The notes below the pieces were generated by a model. The model was given only the letters and a program-made list of their open reading frames with translations, was not told where the DNA came from and ran no database searches. This document shows positions 8,125-17,042 of a stretch of DNA of 64,000 nucleotides, in pieces (the stretch's first letter is position 1; every line of letters starts with the position of its first letter). The translations under genes were made by a program, and so were the position numbers. The DNA is from Saprospiraceae bacterium (lineage in GTDB: Bacteria > Bacteroidota > Bacteroidia > Chitinophagales > Saprospiraceae). The stretch spans positions 16,198-80,197 of the forward strand of contig JANQPA010000098.1 in the NCBI GenBank assembly GCA_028285545.1. Reading direction: 5' to 3'.

Positions 8125-9864
8125 GGGGCTGTCTCATAATTAAGTGAGACAGCCTTTTTTATGGGTAAAAAATTAAGCTGCCCAACTACAATAATTTTCA
8201 AGGAAGACAGCGGCCTTGGGAGCTGTCGCCCTCAAATGGGAAAAAAATGGCCTTTTATCCAGCCATTTTGGCCAGATTATGTGCCAAAGCTATTAATCCG
8301 GCTTCAATCATCACCTTATCCAGACCTCTGAGCAAGAATCGAGTAAACTTTTTATTCTGTTTGATATTTCCAAAAACAGCTTCTACATCTACCGGTCTTT
8401 GTGATCGATGTTTTAGGCCCTGTTGGCTGGTCAGTAGTTTAGTAGCCTTGTCTTTATAGCGTTTCAGCCGATGGTTGATTTGTATTTGTCGATTGCTCTG
8501 AGCTTTATGACAAGCTCCTCTTAGAGGACAGCCCTCACATCTTTGAGCCTGATATAGCGTGAAGTGTTGTTCAAAGCCATTTTTAGTTATTCGACTATCT
8601 TGACCTACATTGCTCATTTTTTGACCCATTGGGCAGATATAATAATCTTCTTCATCATTGTAATAAAGATGTTCAGGACGAAAACACTCTTTTGCCGGTA
8701 TCTTTCTTTTACGGGTCTGTTCTTTATGAAAATAGTTGTATTTCACATAGGCCTCAATACCCTGTTGCTCCATGAGTTCATAGTTCTGCTCTGAGCCGTA
8801 GGCACTGTCGGCTACTGCTACTTCCGGGTAAGTGTCATACATTTGTTGATAGCTATTCAAGTGATCTGGCAAGGTCACTGTATCCGAGGTAGTTTGGTAA
8901 AGATCATAATTCACAATGCATTGACCTGAAGTACTGATCTGCCAGTTGTACGCCGCTTTCAATTGACCATTTTTCATGTAATCGTCTTTCATGCGCATAA
9001 AAGTGGCATCCGGGTCAGTTTTTGACATAGAGTTACGGGGGCCTAACTGCTCTTCCTGATCTTTGTATTTATCCAAATTAGCCGGCCAGTTTTTCTTAGC
9101 ATAGTTCAGCTTTTGCTTGACCTTCTTATCTATGGGTTTATCCTTCAGTGCTTCATTAATACTTGATATGGTCTTACTTACTTTTTCTGAGTCGATCTGT
9201 TCATAGGTTGTGGGATCATTATCCTGTAACTCACTGGCTGCTATGCTTTCCGCATAAGCCCATAGTTCTTTGAGTTGCTTATGGATACGTTCTTTGCTCG
9301 TCTTTATGGACTTGCCCCAGACAAAAGTGAATTTATTGGCATTTGCCTCTAGCTTTGTTCCATCTATATAGATCGTCTTGATATCCACCAAACCAGTTTC
9401 GGCCATAAGCAGGACTACCTGGGTAAACACTTCTTTTAATACCCCCTTCAACTTCTCTGAGCGAAAACGATTAATTGTATTATGATCCGGTCGTTGCATA
9501 CCGGCTAGCCACATGAAATGGATGTTCGATTGGACGGCTTGTTCGATCTTGCGAGAGGAATAGATATTGCTTAAATAACCATATACGATCACTTTAAGCA
9601 TCAACTTGGGATGATAGTTCGATGCTCCTCTTGACTTGTACTTCTTCAAGATGGGATCTAAATCTAACTGATCTATTACTTGTTGTACTACCCGTACAAC
9701 ATGATTTTCTGGAATAAGCTCCTCCAAGCTTGGAGGCAAAAGACTCATTTGATGTGGATTGTAGGCCTTAAAAACTGGCTGCTTTTTTCGCTTGCTCATT
9801 CTTTAAGATAACTCTTTTCCCACGCCTATAAAAAAAAGAGGCTGCCTATTTATGAGACAGCCTC
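8125..9864 (-). mobile_element. intact IS1182-type insertion sequence
   Basis: The element is bounded by 15-bp terminal inverted repeats: left 8125-8139 (GGGGCTGTCTCATAA) and right 9850-9864, reverse complement GAGGCTGTCTCATAA, one mismatch. Each end can also fold on itself (GGCTGTCTCA with TGAGACAGCC at the left). It holds one full-length transposase on the minus strand. The host DNA outside both ends forms an inverted repeat of about 20 bp, so it seems to have landed in the middle of an older palindrome. The same terminal sequence bounds the two miniature elements at 21164-21321 and 30801-30975. Confidence 0.93.
8255..9799 (-). CDS. IS1182-family DDE transposase
   Basis: The 514-residue transposase starts MSKRKKQPVFKAYNPHQMS and has an N-terminal DNA-binding domain (DUF772-like, LIPENHVVRVV). 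The acidic residues are visible in YIDGTKLEAN, in VADSAYGSEQN and in the C-terminal block DVEAVFGNIKQNKKFTRFLLRG. A Cys-rich segment (CEGCPLRGACHKA) lies between, as is usual for the family. The frame is uninterrupted and both ends of the element are present, so it may still be mobile. Transposition chemistry is known from the family; activity here is inference. Confidence 0.95.
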   Translation of the reverse strand: MSKRKKQPVFKAYNPHQMSLLPPSLEELIPENHVVRVVQQVIDQLDLDPILKKYKSRGASNYHPKLMLKVIVYGYLSNIYSSRKIEQAVQSNIHFMWLAGMQRPDHNTINRFRSEKLKGVLKEVFTQVVLLMAETGLVDIKTIYIDGTKLEANANKFTFVWGKSIKTSKERIHKQLKELWAYAESIAASELQDNDPTTYEQIDSEKVSKTISSINEALKDKPIDKKVKQKLNYAKKNWPANLDKYKDQEEQLGPRNSMSKTDPDATFMRMKDDYMKNGQLKAAYNWQISTSGQCIVNYDLYQTTSDTVTLPDHLNSYQQMYDTYPEVAVADSAYGSEQNYELMEQQGIEAYVKYNYFHKEQTRKRKIPAKECFRPEHLYYNDEEDYYICPMGQKMSNVGQDSRITKNGFEQHFTLYQAQRCEGCPLRGACHKAQSNRQIQINHRLKRYKDKATKLLTSQQGLKHRSQRPVDVEAVFGNIKQNKKFTRFLLRGLDKVMIEAGLIALAHNLAKMAG

Positions 9865-9884
9865 TTCTTTTTTACTTCATGATT

Positions 9885-10808
9885 TCAGCCATTATTCTCA
9901 TTTTTCTTTTTCTTTTTATCCTCGTCAAGAATAGGAAAAGGCCTGGGAGGAGTTTCGCTTACAAAATCAAAAACTTTTGGTATGTACTTTAAGCCCGTTG
10001 GAGTTATTTCAAAACCTTCATAAGAACCATCCCCTACATTTACCGGTCCCTCATCATACTTGCCATTGATGGTCGTAAGGTGGTCAAAAATTATAATCCC
10101 CAATGCCTCATCATAATTAAGTCTTATAGAAGCTTCCGCCGAATATTCAAGCATAAGCCGTTTTTTCATTTCACCCTTAGGGCCAGGAATAACAGGAGCC
10201 CCGAGAATTGCATTTCCCTCAGAATCAAAACTCAATACATCTATTAATTTTCGGGTTCGGAACAATTCATTTCTATCAAAGCCGAAAAGCAGATAATGTT
10301 TTCCTTTTGAGGTGTTAATATCTTTGATATTATAATAAACAGCTCCGTACCATTGATCTGGTTTTAAAGAAATTTGCTCTATGTTACCTTGTAGTTCAAA
10401 CGACCGATCTCTTAAAGGGAAAAGTTTGAGATCTTTTTGGTTCATCTGAATGGCACCATAATACCTATATTCATTAACATCAACATACAGTTGCCAGGTA
10501 AAGACACGGAAAGAACTGTCTTGTGGATATTGGATGGATATATTTGGAAGACGATCAAATTTATAATTGAAAGAATTTTCAGTTTTCAGTGCCTGCACCA
10601 GGGTAGGAATAAATTTTCGAACAGCACCAAAGCGATTTTGGGGAAGTGAATCACTTAAAAAGGTATAAGAAAGTACTGCTAAGGTATCTTCCAACTGCCA
10701 AATGGTCCCCTTGTTTTCTTCGGTAAGGGACTCTGAAAGACTAACCTGAGAAAATAAAGTAAGGCTAATGAAAAGACCGAGCATAAAGCTCAAAAAGTGC
10801 TTAAGCAT
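9885..10808 (-). CDS. secreted protein of unknown function
   Basis: The 307-residue product has a signal peptide (MLKHFLSFMLGLFISLTLFSQ) and a mostly beta-type mature part with segments such as YYGAIQMNQKDLKLFPL and KGKHYLLFGFDRNELF. The tail is charged (DEDKKKKKNENNG). No family is recognised by name; I regard it as a conserved exported protein of this lineage. Its stop codon TGA at 9885-9887 falls inside the inverted repeat that surrounds the IS. The VWA-domain gene lies 59 bp upstream on the same strand and may be co-transcribed. Confidence 0.75.
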   Translation of the reverse strand: MLKHFLSFMLGLFISLTLFSQVSLSESLTEENKGTIWQLEDTLAVLSYTFLSDSLPQNRFGAVRKFIPTLVQALKTENSFNYKFDRLPNISIQYPQDSSFRVFTWQLYVDVNEYRYYGAIQMNQKDLKLFPLRDRSFELQGNIEQISLKPDQWYGAVYYNIKDINTSKGKHYLLFGFDRNELFRTRKLIDVLSFDSEGNAILGAPVIPGPKGEMKKRLMLEYSAEASIRLNYDEALGIIIFDHLTTINGKYDEGPVNVGDGSYEGFEITPTGLKYIPKVFDFVSETPPRPFPILDEDKKKKKNENNG

Positions 10809-10867
10809 ATTTTGTGTGAATTATTTATATGCTTAACGAGCGGTATGAGCAAAAATTGTTAAGGAGA

Positions 10868-11968
10868 CTAGCGATGTCTCCTATGCTTATTATTTTTGTA
10901 ATCTCTAAAAATAAATTCTCCTAATCCCTGCAAACTACTATAAAATGCCTTCCCATTATTAGCTTTAGTAAATTGCTCCACGAAACTAACCAAATAGGGG
11001 TCTCTCGCTATCATAAAGGTAGTTATTGGTATGTCCAGCTTTCGACATCGGGTTGCCAGGTTTAAGGTTCTATTTACAATTTTGCGATCCAGGCCAAAAC
11101 TATTTTTATAATATTTTTTACCTTTTTTGATGCAGGTAGGCTTTCCATCCGTGATCATAAAAATCTGTTTATTTGGATTTCTCCTACGCCGCAGTAAGTC
11201 CATTGCCAATTCAAGTCCTGCAACTGTGTTGGTATGATAAGGTCCAACCTGCAAATATGGTAGATCTTTAATCTGAATTTGCCAGGAATCATTTCCAAAA
11301 ACAATAATATCAAGAGTATCTTTTGGGAATCGAGTGGTAATAAACTCTGATAATGCCATAGCTACTCTTTTAGCCGGAGTGATGCGATCTTCACCATACA
11401 AAATCATAGAATGAGAAATATCAATCATCAAGACGGTACTCATCTGACTTTGGTAGAGCGTCTCATGGACTTCTAAATCATCTTGAGTTAATTGAAAATC
11501 ATCAATTCCGTGATTAATTTGGGCATTTCTTAAGGATTCCGAAATAGCCAGTTTATCTAATTTATCACCAAATTCAAAGGGGCGTCGATCAGCAGTATGT
11601 TCATCCCCTCTTCCACCGTATTTAGTATCATGGTTTCCTCTTTTGGATTTTTTAAGCTGACCAAAAATATCTTCCAAAGCTTTTTGTCGAAGTGCAATTT
11701 CCATTTTAGCTGAAGGGACAAAATTAGGATCAGTAGGGTTTCTTTGCTGGATAAACCCTTTATCAATTAAGTCCTGAATGAAATCAGCCATCCCATAATT
11801 TTCATCCGTCAAACCATATTCCTTATCCAATTCCGTTAACCAGGCAAGAGCTTCACTAACATCCCCTGAAGTATGCATTAGCAACTCCTGAAACAATTGA
11901 AGCAATTTATCAAAAGTGGATTTACCATTTTTGCCTGGCACATAATCAGAAAAACGCCATCCTATCAT
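10868..11968 (-). CDS. VWA-domain (CoxE/MoxR-partner type) protein
   Basis: The protein carries a C-terminal von Willebrand A domain with a complete metal-ion site: DISHSM (DxSxS), a Thr in YHTNT and ITDGKPT. The N-terminal half is helical and charged. Proteins of this build usually act with a MoxR-type AAA+ ATPase, but none is adjacent. The frame is open to an ATG at 12008-12010, but that start sits inside the palindrome at 12003-12044 and adds an atypical IYNIII stretch. I prefer the internal ATG at 11966-11968, giving MIGWRFSDYVPG. If so, the hairpin is in the 5' leader. The cytosolic role is unknown. Confidence 0.8.
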   Translation of the reverse strand: MIGWRFSDYVPGKNGKSTFDKLLQLFQELLMHTSGDVSEALAWLTELDKEYGLTDENYGMADFIQDLIDKGFIQQRNPTDPNFVPSAKMEIALRQKALEDIFGQLKKSKRGNHDTKYGGRGDEHTADRRPFEFGDKLDKLAISESLRNAQINHGIDDFQLTQDDLEVHETLYQSQMSTVLMIDISHSMILYGEDRITPAKRVAMALSEFITTRFPKDTLDIIVFGNDSWQIQIKDLPYLQVGPYHTNTVAGLELAMDLLRRRRNPNKQIFMITDGKPTCIKKGKKYYKNSFGLDRKIVNRTLNLATRCRKLDIPITTFMIARDPYLVSFVEQFTKANNGKAFYSSLQGLGEFIFRDYKNNKHRRHR

Positions 11969-12002
11969 AATTATAATGTTGTAAATAACAAAATACTGTT
12001 TG

Positions 12003-12044
12003 AATTTCATGTATATGCGGCGGCGGCCGCATATACATGAAATT
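12003..12044. repeat. perfect palindrome at the 5' end of the VWA gene
   Basis: Arms of 19 nt (12003-12021, 12026-12044) are exact reverse complements around a 4-nt G+C loop; the G+C core is flanked by ATATAC/GTATAT. It overlaps the longest possible start of the VWA gene, so it can fold in the 5' leader of that mRNA. Confidence 0.85.
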
Positions 12045-12053
12045 TAAACAGCC

Positions 12054-12075
12054 ACTTTCTACTTTCTACTTTCTA
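12054..12075. repeat. tandem ACTTTCT word array
   Basis: Three consecutive copies of ACTTTCT in the space between the VWA and peroxiredoxin-like genes. No clear inverted partner is seen. Confidence 0.7.
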
Positions 12076-12091
12076 AGGAAACGGAAAAAAG

Positions 12092-12119
12092 AAAGCGGTA
12101 GTTCTAAAACTACCGCTTT
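12092..12119 (-). terminator. terminator of the peroxiredoxin-like gene
   Basis: A 10-bp stem (AAAGCGGTAG with its complement) and 8-nt loop. On the minus strand it is followed by a T-rich tract, about 30 bp after the stop codon of the 12150-12740 gene. Confidence 0.8.
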
Positions 12120-12149
12120 TTATAAGGAAAAAATAATTTCAATTTAATT

Positions 12150-12740
12150 TTAAGAACAGCACTGTACCAATTTCAAATAGTCTGGGCGATCGGAAGCTAG
12201 TTTGTGGATGAAACTTTCTTTGATTTCACCATCTATGACCATAAAAACGCCAGGCATTTGAAAGCCATCCCCTAATTGGGGTCCTACACCTCTGCCATCT
12301 AAAACTCCAACTTGAAAGCCTCGAATCCAGGATTGCAAGCCAAATAATTGGGTAAAGGTCCCTTTAAGCAAGCCAAAAGTTTTATAAAAAAAGCATTCAG
12401 GATCGCTGATGTGTTCTGCCCCTTCCAGATCGTATCTGTTAAAATACCTTTCTGCCGTTTCATTATCGGTCATGTGAACAAAAATAATCTTTGATCCCAT
12501 TTCCTCAATGTTTTCACGTCTCTTAGCGATATCAGAGAGGGCTTCTCTGCAAAAGGTACAACCGAAATGGCGCAAAAAAACAAGCAGCACAGGTTTGCGC
12601 ATACTGATATCAAATAATGATTCACCCTTATTGGTGACCATTTTGGACAAGACGTTATTCATCTCAGCAACCTTAGACTCTTGAGGCATCTTCCTTTTTT
12701 TAAAATTATGGTTCTCAAAAGACAAACAGTATTTTTCCAA
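12150..12740 (-). CDS. AhpC/TSA-like (Prx-like2) thioredoxin-fold protein
   Basis: A thioredoxin-fold protein resembling the SelL/FAM213 branch of peroxiredoxin-like proteins. The active-site region reads LRHFGCTFCREAL, with a CxxC pair. Further fold marks are FVHMTDNETAERYFNRYDL and the cis-Pro region QMPGVFMV. The protein ends in CCS, which adds a C-terminal cysteine pair. A later start at Met17 (12692) would remove an N-terminus that does not look conserved. It lies 57 bp after mdh on the same strand, with a tandem repeat in between. A redox or peroxide-related role is inferred from the fold only. Confidence 0.75.
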   Translation of the reverse strand: MEKYCLSFENHNFKKRKMPQESKVAEMNNVLSKMVTNKGESLFDISMRKPVLLVFLRHFGCTFCREALSDIAKRRENIEEMGSKIIFVHMTDNETAERYFNRYDLEGAEHISDPECFFYKTFGLLKGTFTQLFGLQSWIRGFQVGVLDGRGVGPQLGDGFQMPGVFMVIDGEIKESFIHKLASDRPDYLKLVQCCS

Positions 12741-12769
12741 AAAGGTTTTTAAAATCAGAAGACAAAAAA

Positions 12770-12797
12770 TTCCAACTTCCCCCTTCCAACTTCCCCC
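12770..12797. repeat. two exact 14-bp tandem copies
   Basis: TTCCAACTTCCCCC is present twice head to tail directly before the mdh stop codon region. It belongs to the class of short intergenic word arrays seen throughout the window. Confidence 0.8.
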
Positions 12798-13733
12798 TTA
12801 AGAAATGTCCATTCCTTCAAAAACTTCCATAACTGCTCTTACGTGATCAGCTGAAGTATTGAGCAAAGCAGATTCATCGCTGTTTAAGTTCAGCTCGATA
12901 ACTTGCTCGATACCATTTTTACCAAGTTTTACTGGAACGCCCAGGAATATATCATTTAATCCGTATTCACCTTCCAGGCGAGCACAACAAGGGAAAATTC
13001 TATTTTCATCTCTGACAATGGTTTCAACCATTTGGGCAGCCGCTGCACCGGGAGCATACCATGCAGAAGTTCCCATCAATTTCACCAATTCTCCTCCTCC
13101 TTTTTTCGTTCTTTCAACGATGGCATCCAATTCAGCTCCCCCAATCATATCGGTAACAGGAATACCTGAAACAGTTGTGTACCTTGGAAGTGGCACCATG
13201 GTATCTCCATGTCCTCCCATTAAGACAGCCTGAATATCTTTCGGAGAAACATTAAGGGCTGTAGCTAAAAAGGCTCTATATCTGGCAGTATCTAAGATTC
13301 CTGCCATTCCAAACACACGCGTTTTGTCCAATCCTGAAGCCTTATAAGCGGCATAGGTCATAACATCCAAAGGATTAGATACCACAATGATGATTGGATT
13401 TTTGGAATGTTTCATGATGCTACTAGTCACAATATTGACAATCTTAGCATTTGTAGAGATAAGATCATCACGGCTCATTCCAGGTTTTCGAGGTACTCCG
13501 GCGGTAATTACTACGATATCTGAATCAGCAGTAAGGGAATAATCTTCGGTTCCTACCAGACTTGTGCTATAATAATCAATTGGTGCCTGCTGCCAGCTAT
13601 CCAACGCCTTACCTCGGGCCAGATCACCTTGAATATCCAGCAAAACAACTTCTTTTACAACATCTTTATGTGCTAAAACATTTGCGCAGGTAGCACCCAC
13701 ATTTCCTGCACCTACAACGGTTACTTTACTCAT
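12798..13733 (-). CDS. mdh: malate dehydrogenase
   Basis: NAD-dependent malate dehydrogenase of the LDH-like group, 311 residues, TCA cycle. The nucleotide fold is VVGAGNVGATCA (6-17). The acceptor Asp33 in LLDI indicates NAD. The specificity and substrate arginines are R82 and R88 in GVPRKPGMSRDD; Arg at the first position marks malate rather than lactate. The catalytic His is in GGHGDTM. The length is as expected. The minus-strand upstream region has no convincing promoter. The TCA partners lpdA and sucC are also in this window but in separate units. Confidence 0.96.
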   Translation of the reverse strand: MSKVTVVGAGNVGATCANVLAHKDVVKEVVLLDIQGDLARGKALDSWQQAPIDYYSTSLVGTEDYSLTADSDIVVITAGVPRKPGMSRDDLISTNAKIVNIVTSSIMKHSKNPIIIVVSNPLDVMTYAAYKASGLDKTRVFGMAGILDTARYRAFLATALNVSPKDIQAVLMGGHGDTMVPLPRYTTVSGIPVTDMIGGAELDAIVERTKKGGGELVKLMGTSAWYAPGAAAAQMVETIVRDENRIFPCCARLEGEYGLNDIFLGVPVKLGKNGIEQVIELNLNSDESALLNTSADHVRAVMEVFEGMDIS

Positions 13734-14029
13734 GGTTTTATTGTATTGTATTATATTTTGGTTATTTAAATGACAATATTAGCTACAATTATTAACAACT
13801 CTTTTCGACTTTAGACGTATACATAAAAAAAAATAAACACCTCATAACCTTTCAGTTAGGTGCCAAAATTTTTCTTACTTTTGCCGTCCTGAAAAATTGA
13901 CGTAAATGTAGTTATTTTTGGCAGCTTTGTCCAATCTGAGACTAAAGAATTAAGCCCCTTATTAATTTATTAGATGATCATTAATAATTTTGACTTGGAA
14001 TATTTTTCCATAAAATAACACGGAAAATC

Positions 14030-15583
14030 ATGAGATTTATTCTTTTACTCTCTCTACTCCTTATTTTAAACTCCAACAATAGTCTTGTTGCACAAGAAAG
14101 ATTTCATTGTGGAGTGAAACATGAGCATGAAGAGATAATATTTAATAGACTGGAATTAATTAAAGCCCATCTTAAAGAGCATCCCAGAGCAAAAAATAAT
14201 ACCAACGATATCATAAATGTGCCCATCACCTTTCACCTTATTGCCAAGACGAATGGAAGCAACCGGATTAATGAAAGATTCATATTAGAAGAATTATGTG
14301 AAATAAATGAGTTTTACCTTCCAGTTGGAATTCAATTTTTCATCAAGAATTCTGAGTTCAATTATGTAAATAATGATGTAATATACGATAGACATTGGGA
14401 AGCTACTGAAGGATTAATGGAAATAATCAGAGATGGCAGTTCACTAAATGTATTTGTACTAAATACTGTAGATCCAGAAGATTCAGGCATTAAGGGATAC
14501 TTTACCCCCTTTTTTGATTGGGTAGTAGTTAACAAAACTTCAATTGCTCAAGATAATAATGTTTTAGCTCACGAATTAGGGCATTTTTTCTCACTAAATC
14601 ACCCGTACACAGGATGGGATTCGGGAGATGGCGGGTATAATCCAGCAACTGATGGAATTCCAGCACCTGCTAAAGATCGATTAGGAAGAGAAACGGAATT
14701 AATGGATAAGAGTAATTGTGAAATTTCCGGAGACCGGATTTGTGATACCCCACCTGATTATTTTGATGGTAGAACAAATTCTTGTGCATATATAGGTAAT
14801 GCCAGAGATCCCAATAATACCCCTATTGATACGGACAAATCAAATCTTATGTCCAATTTTTTTTCATGTGCAGAATACCATTTTTCAGAAAAACAGATTG
14901 AAATTATTAGGGCCAATTTTGATTCCGATATCAGCTTTGGTTTAGAGACACGATCCAGAAATTTCCTAAGAGCAAATAGTAATTCCATAGTTCCTGCAGT
15001 TATTGAAGAACAGCCCCAATTGGTTATTCCAGCAAATAATACGATTGTTTCCAATGAATCATCTATCAGGCTTGAATGGACCAACCCTCCCAATGCCACC
15101 CATTTTATACTTGATATTGGCCTGGTTCCAACATTTTCGGTAAGACCTCAAAGATATATTGTTAAGGGAAATACCTTTGATCTTGATGGCAACCTAGTTG
15201 ATCTAGGGCGAAAATACTTTTGGCGAGTCACTCCTTTTAATGCTTATAGCACCTGTGCTAGTGCTACTTCCACCAAATCTTTCACCATTGGTCAAACTAC
15301 TTCAGTAAGCGATATCCCTGAATTAGAAAGTATTGAGGTACTACCCAATCCTGCTCCTGCCAATCAACAGTTCCAATTATTGGCTCAGGTATCTGAAAGT
15401 TTTGAAGCACAAGCTAACTTATTCAATACCAATGGTCAACTGGTCAAATCCCTGGGGCAGTACAATTTCGTTCAGGGTAGCAATTCTTTTGACATTCCGA
15501 CTTCTCAACTCTCTCCAGGTATCTATACCCTTAGTCTGAGATCTCAAAAAGGAGTATCGGTAAAACGAATTGTCATTTTTTAG
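14030..15583 (+). CDS. secreted pappalysin-like metalloprotease with T9SS sorting domain
   Basis: A 517-residue exported zinc protease. Signal peptide: MRFILLLSLLLILN up to about residue 22. The zinc site is HELGHFFSLNH near residue 185 (HExxHxxxxxH); the Met-turn is probably SNLMSNFFSC, the arrangement of the M43 cytophagalysin/pappalysin family. A fibronectin-like segment (about 330-420) follows. The last about 80 residues (VLPNPAPANQQF to KGVSVKRIVIF) match the type IX secretion C-terminal sorting domain. So it should cross the outer membrane through the PorSS/T9SS and be surface-bound or released. The usual Gly of the zinc motif (HExxHxxGxxH) is Ser here. Candidate -7 element TACTTTTG lies at 13876-13883. 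Confidence 0.88.
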   Translation: MRFILLLSLLLILNSNNSLVAQERFHCGVKHEHEEIIFNRLELIKAHLKEHPRAKNNTNDIINVPITFHLIAKTNGSNRINERFILEELCEINEFYLPVGIQFFIKNSEFNYVNNDVIYDRHWEATEGLMEIIRDGSSLNVFVLNTVDPEDSGIKGYFTPFFDWVVVNKTSIAQDNNVLAHELGHFFSLNHPYTGWDSGDGGYNPATDGIPAPAKDRLGRETELMDKSNCEISGDRICDTPPDYFDGRTNSCAYIGNARDPNNTPIDTDKSNLMSNFFSCAEYHFSEKQIEIIRANFDSDISFGLETRSRNFLRANSNSIVPAVIEEQPQLVIPANNTIVSNESSIRLEWTNPPNATHFILDIGLVPTFSVRPQRYIVKGNTFDLDGNLVDLGRKYFWRVTPFNAYSTCASATSTKSFTIGQTTSVSDIPELESIEVLPNPAPANQQFQLLAQVSESFEAQANLFNTNGQLVKSLGQYNFVQGSNSFDIPTSQLSPGIYTLSLRSQKGVSVKRIVIF

Positions 15584-15588
15584 TTTGA

Positions 15589-15643
15589 GTTCAGCGTTCT
15601 GAGTTCCGGGTTTCGGAAAGGCCCAGAACACTGAACGCTGAAC
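15589..15643. repeat. inverted word array (GTTCAGCGTT)
   Basis: GTTCAGCGTT at 15589-15598 and its reverse complement at 15634-15643, with related words around (CTGAGTTCC, CCAGAACAC, CCCAGAACCC). The same word is used in the array at 40873-40935, 25 kb away. Confidence 0.85.
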
Positions 15644-15670
15644 CCAGAACCCTTAACTCATGTTATTCCT

Positions 15671-15701
15671 TTTGTTTTACAGGCAAAAACAATTACTTTT
15701 G
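15671..15701 (+). promoter_or_regulatory. sucC promoter
   Basis: TTTG at 15671-15674, 19 bp, then TACTTTTG at 15694-15701: an exact match to the Bacteroidota housekeeping promoter form. The sucC start codon is about 60 bp downstream. Confidence 0.75.
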
Positions 15702-15760
15702 CCCCTGAAAAACAGAGATTCTCTTTTCAACGAACAACCTATCAAAATAAAACTTTAAAC

Positions 15761-16969
15761 ATGAATCTTCACGAATACCAGGGAAAAGAACTTTTGAAGA
15801 GTTACGGAGTAGCTATCCAGGAGGGAATTGTGGCTGAGTCATTAGAAGAAGCAGTTGAAGCTTACCAAAAAATTACGGAAGCTTCCGGAACAAATTTTGC
15901 CATCGTAAAGGCACAAATACACGCCGGCGGCCGTGGAAAAGGAGGAGGAGTGAAATTGGCTAAAAACTTGGAAGACCTAAAGGAAAATGCAGGCAATATT
16001 TTAGGAATGATGCTGAAAACGCCTCAAACACCTGGTGGACTAAATGGTCCGGGAAAACTGGTTAGAAAGATATTAATCGCAGAAGATGCCTATACTCCAG
16101 ATTTCGATTCCTGCGAAGAAATGTACATTTCCATTTTAATGGACAGAGCTCAAAAATGCAATGTCATTATCTATTCTACTGAAGGAGGAATGGACATCGA
16201 AGAGGTAGCAGAAAAAACTCCTCATTTAGTTCATAAAGAATATATTGATCCAACTCTAGGATTGCAGGGCTTTCAGTTAAGAAAAATTGCTTTCAACCTA
16301 GGTATGGAAGGTCAGGCTTTCAAAGAAATGACTAAATTCATTTCTAACCTTTATAAAGCTTTCCTTGGCTCTGATGCTTCTCTTTTTGAAATTAACCCCT
16401 GCATCAAAACAGGTGATGACCGTGTCATTGCTGTGGATTGTAAGGTATCCTTAGATGACAATTCTCTTTTCCGTCATAAAGATCTTGCTGAACTGCGCGA
16501 TGTAACTGAAGAAGATCCTACTGAGGTAGAAGCGAAAAAGCATCATCTCAATTATGTGAACCTTGATGGTAATGTTGGTTGTATGGTGAACGGCGCCGGT
16601 CTGGCCATGGCAACCATGGATATCATTAAACTTTCAGGTGGTGAGCCAGCTAATTTTTTAGATGTTGGTGGTACCGCTGATGCTGCTCGTGTTGAGGCTG
16701 CATTCAGAATCATCTTGAAAGATCCTCAGGTAAAAGCCATCCTGATAAACATCTTTGGTGGAATTGTTCGGTGTGACCGAGTTGCTCAGGGGGTGATCGA
16801 TGCTTATAAAAATATGGGAAGTATTCCGGTTCCCATCATTGTCAGATTACAAGGAACGAATGCTGATATTGCTAAAAAGATGATTGACGAATCTGGATTA
16901 GACGTCCATTCTGCTATCATTTTACAAGAAGCTGCAGATTTGGTCACTAAGGTATTAGAAGATGCTTAA
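15761..16969 (+). CDS. sucC: succinyl-CoA synthetase, beta subunit
   Basis: The ATP-grasp beta subunit of succinate-CoA ligase; it pairs with SucD to make ATP or GTP from succinyl-CoA in the TCA cycle. The 402 residues start MNLHEYQGKELLKSYGV, the family signature, and include the glycine-rich AQIHAGGRGKGGGVK, the metal/nucleotide segments EINPC and VDCKVSLDDN, and the beta-subunit CoA-ligase fold ending with FGGIVRCD and RLQGTNA. The alpha subunit gene sucD is not adjacent, as is common in Bacteroidota. The gene has its own promoter and ends at an inverted word array (16978-17042) that also lies before the convergent decarboxylase. Confidence 0.96.
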   Translation: MNLHEYQGKELLKSYGVAIQEGIVAESLEEAVEAYQKITEASGTNFAIVKAQIHAGGRGKGGGVKLAKNLEDLKENAGNILGMMLKTPQTPGGLNGPGKLVRKILIAEDAYTPDFDSCEEMYISILMDRAQKCNVIIYSTEGGMDIEEVAEKTPHLVHKEYIDPTLGLQGFQLRKIAFNLGMEGQAFKEMTKFISNLYKAFLGSDASLFEINPCIKTGDDRVIAVDCKVSLDDNSLFRHKDLAELRDVTEEDPTEVEAKKHHLNYVNLDGNVGCMVNGAGLAMATMDIIKLSGGEPANFLDVGGTADAARVEAAFRIILKDPQVKAILINIFGGIVRCDRVAQGVIDAYKNMGSIPVPIIVRLQGTNADIAKKMIDESGLDVHSAIILQEAADLVTKVLEDA

Positions 16970-16977
16970 AATGTAGA

Positions 16978-17042
16978 GGGTATTGGGATATAAGGGTATT
17001 CGTTTTATCCCAATACCCCAATACCCCAATATCCCAATACCC
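16978..17042. repeat. inverted word array (AATACCCC) between convergent genes
   Basis: The 14-mer GGGTATTGGGATAT at 16978-16991 has an exact inverted copy at 17029-17042; between them are tandem copies of CCAATACC. The right arm touches the stop codon of the minus-strand decarboxylase. It may act as a bidirectional terminator. Confidence 0.85.

Noticed and set aside
12008..12010. ATG as start of the VWA gene
   Set aside because: It lies in the loop-side arm of a perfect palindrome and adds an atypical N-terminus; the internal ATG at 11966-11968 is better.
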